Source: an uncultured Bacteroidota bacterium (lineage in GTDB: Bacteria; Bacteroidota; Bacteroidia; Flavobacteriales; Flavobacteriaceae). Taken from it: DNA of 64,000 nt. Positions within the stretch are counted from its first letter, which is position 1; every line of letters starts with the position of its first letter. Made by a program: the position numbers and the translations under genes. The DNA is taken from NCBI GenBank assembly GCA_902626585.1, contig CACOGA010000007.1:1-64000 (forward strand), given 5' to 3'. The notes below the pieces were generated by a model, which searched no databases, was not told the DNA's origin, and was given only the letters and a program-made list of their open reading frames with translations. Below, piece after piece: positions 63,485 to 64,000 of this stretch.

Positions 63485-64000
63485 TCGTACACGTTTTCTA
63501 TATTCAGGTCTTTATCGTGGATTTCGTCAATTCTACCATCTCTACATCTCAATATCCTACCTTTATATTTTTTTAAAAGACTGAAATCATGTGTTGCCAT
63601 TACTATGGTATTTCCATTCAGATTAATTTCTCCTAAAACATTCATTATTTCGATACTACTTTTAGGATCTAAGTTTCCAGTTGGTTCGTCAGCGATTATT
63701 ATTTCGGGTTCATTAAGTAAAGCTCTTGCAATCGCAACCTTTTGTTTCTGCCCTCCAGAAAGCTGCCCAGGATACTTGGCTGATAAATTTGAAATATGGA
63801 CCTTATCTAGACACGAATCAATCCTTTGTTTTTTTTCTCTTTTTTCACCCCAGCCTGTGGCATTTAAAACAAATTCTAGGTTTTTGTAGACCGTTCGATC
63901 ATTTAAAAGTTGAAAATCTTGAAAGATGATACCAATTTTTCTACGTAAGAATGGGATATTTTTTTCGCCTATAGTTTTTAGATTAGTCCCTGAAATTTTA
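63481..64000 (-). CDS. ftsE: cell division ABC ATPase FtsE (5' end cut by window edge)
   Basis: The visible 172 residues start in mid-protein. They contain the Q-loop IIFQDFQLLNDRTVYKNLEF, the signature YPGQLSGGQKQKVAIARALL, Walker B IIIADEPTGNLDP and the switch MATHDF; the Walker A lies outside the window. FtsE with FtsX controls septal peptidoglycan hydrolysis at division. The sequence matches FtsE better than LolD or MacB by DRTVYKNLEFVL. The ATGA overlap with a glycosyltransferase gene means they are co-transcribed. ftsX is not seen. Confidence 0.85.
   Translation of the reverse strand, partial: KISGTNLKTIGEKNIPFLRRKIGIIFQDFQLLNDRTVYKNLEFVLNATGWGEKREKKQRIDSCLDKVHISNLSAKYPGQLSGGQKQKVAIARALLNEPEIIIADEPTGNLDPKSSIEIMNVLGEINLNGNTIVMATHDFSLLKKYKGRILRCRDGRIDEIHDKDLNIENVYE

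Noticed and set aside
1-64000. CRISPR arrays, insertion sequences, prophage, rRNA, tmRNA or replication origin
   Set aside because: No evenly spaced direct repeats, transposase or phage motifs, ribosomal RNA segments or DnaA-box clusters were noticed by eye.

Overview
The window is an AT-rich, densely packed chromosomal segment of a marine flavobacterium (Bacteroidota, probably Flavobacteriia). Four signs point there. Three encoded proteins end in type IX secretion (T9SS) sorting domains. Promoters repeatedly carry the Bacteroidota -7 box TAnnTTTG. Family variants are typical of the group (DnaJ with a reduced zinc finger, an NtrC-like regulator without HTH, DUF4293, DUF1599, BT_3928-like and DUF4396 proteins). 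A proteorhodopsin gene lies next to a blh-type retinal-forming oxygenase. Gaps are short, many genes overlap by ATGA, and nine genes need TTG or GTG starts. No IS element, prophage, CRISPR array or rRNA operon was seen.

Layout. 1-2.6 kb: the 5' part of a FadL-type outer-membrane transporter gene, downstream of a Tyr/Gly/Trp-rich lipoprotein gene. 2.7-18.4 kb: housekeeping genes: proS, tRNA-Glu, rpsT, a hydrolase, rho, DUF4293, a phosphoesterase, truA, an MsbA-like exporter, c-di-AMP synthase, folP, DUF1599, a DoxX-like protein, a lone DppB-type permease, tpiA, prmA, and a persulfide dioxygenase-rhodanese fusion with a previously unlisted 59-aa membrane protein just upstream. 18.4-31 kb: an accessory stretch with a cluster of small proteins (ParB/SerK-like, YbjQ, a 35-aa membrane peptide, a zinc-ribbon protein), a 1336-aa secreted FG-GAP/UnbV/vanadium-haloperoxidase fusion, tRNA-Arg, membrane proteins of unclear role, a coupled operon (TonB-plug lipoprotein, T9SS subtilase, SOUL heme-binding protein) and secreted endonuclease I. 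31-47.7 kb: a Ca/Na antiporter, type II glutamine synthetase, purM, prfA, pyrF, peptidases and an amidohydrolase, crcB, ilvE and small enzymes. 47.7-55.1 kb: grpE-dnaJ, an ABC export pair, the HTH-less sigma-54 activator, an M28 peptidase and kdsA. 55.4-58 kb: the proteorhodopsin/blh photoheterotrophy cassette followed by a FemAB-like gene. 58-64 kb: surface-polysaccharide genes (Wzx-like flippase, sulfotransferase, three glycosyltransferases, a WxcM/FdtA-like ketoisomerase) and a truncated ftsE.

How it fits together. The secreted and envelope peptidases (S8, M14, M49, M28), nuclease and FadL porin suit a particle- and polymer-scavenging heterotroph. Proteorhodopsin plus retinal synthesis adds light-driven proton pumping. 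The proteorhodopsin carries the D86/T90/E97 proton-pump triad and Met94 at the spectral tuning site, predicting green absorption. The observations most worth following are the translationally coupled plug/protease/heme-binding operon, the haloperoxidase fusion, the small-protein cluster, the strong terminator between proteorhodopsin and blh, and a sigma-54-like match in the grpE promoter. All functional calls come from motif recognition by eye; no database search was run.
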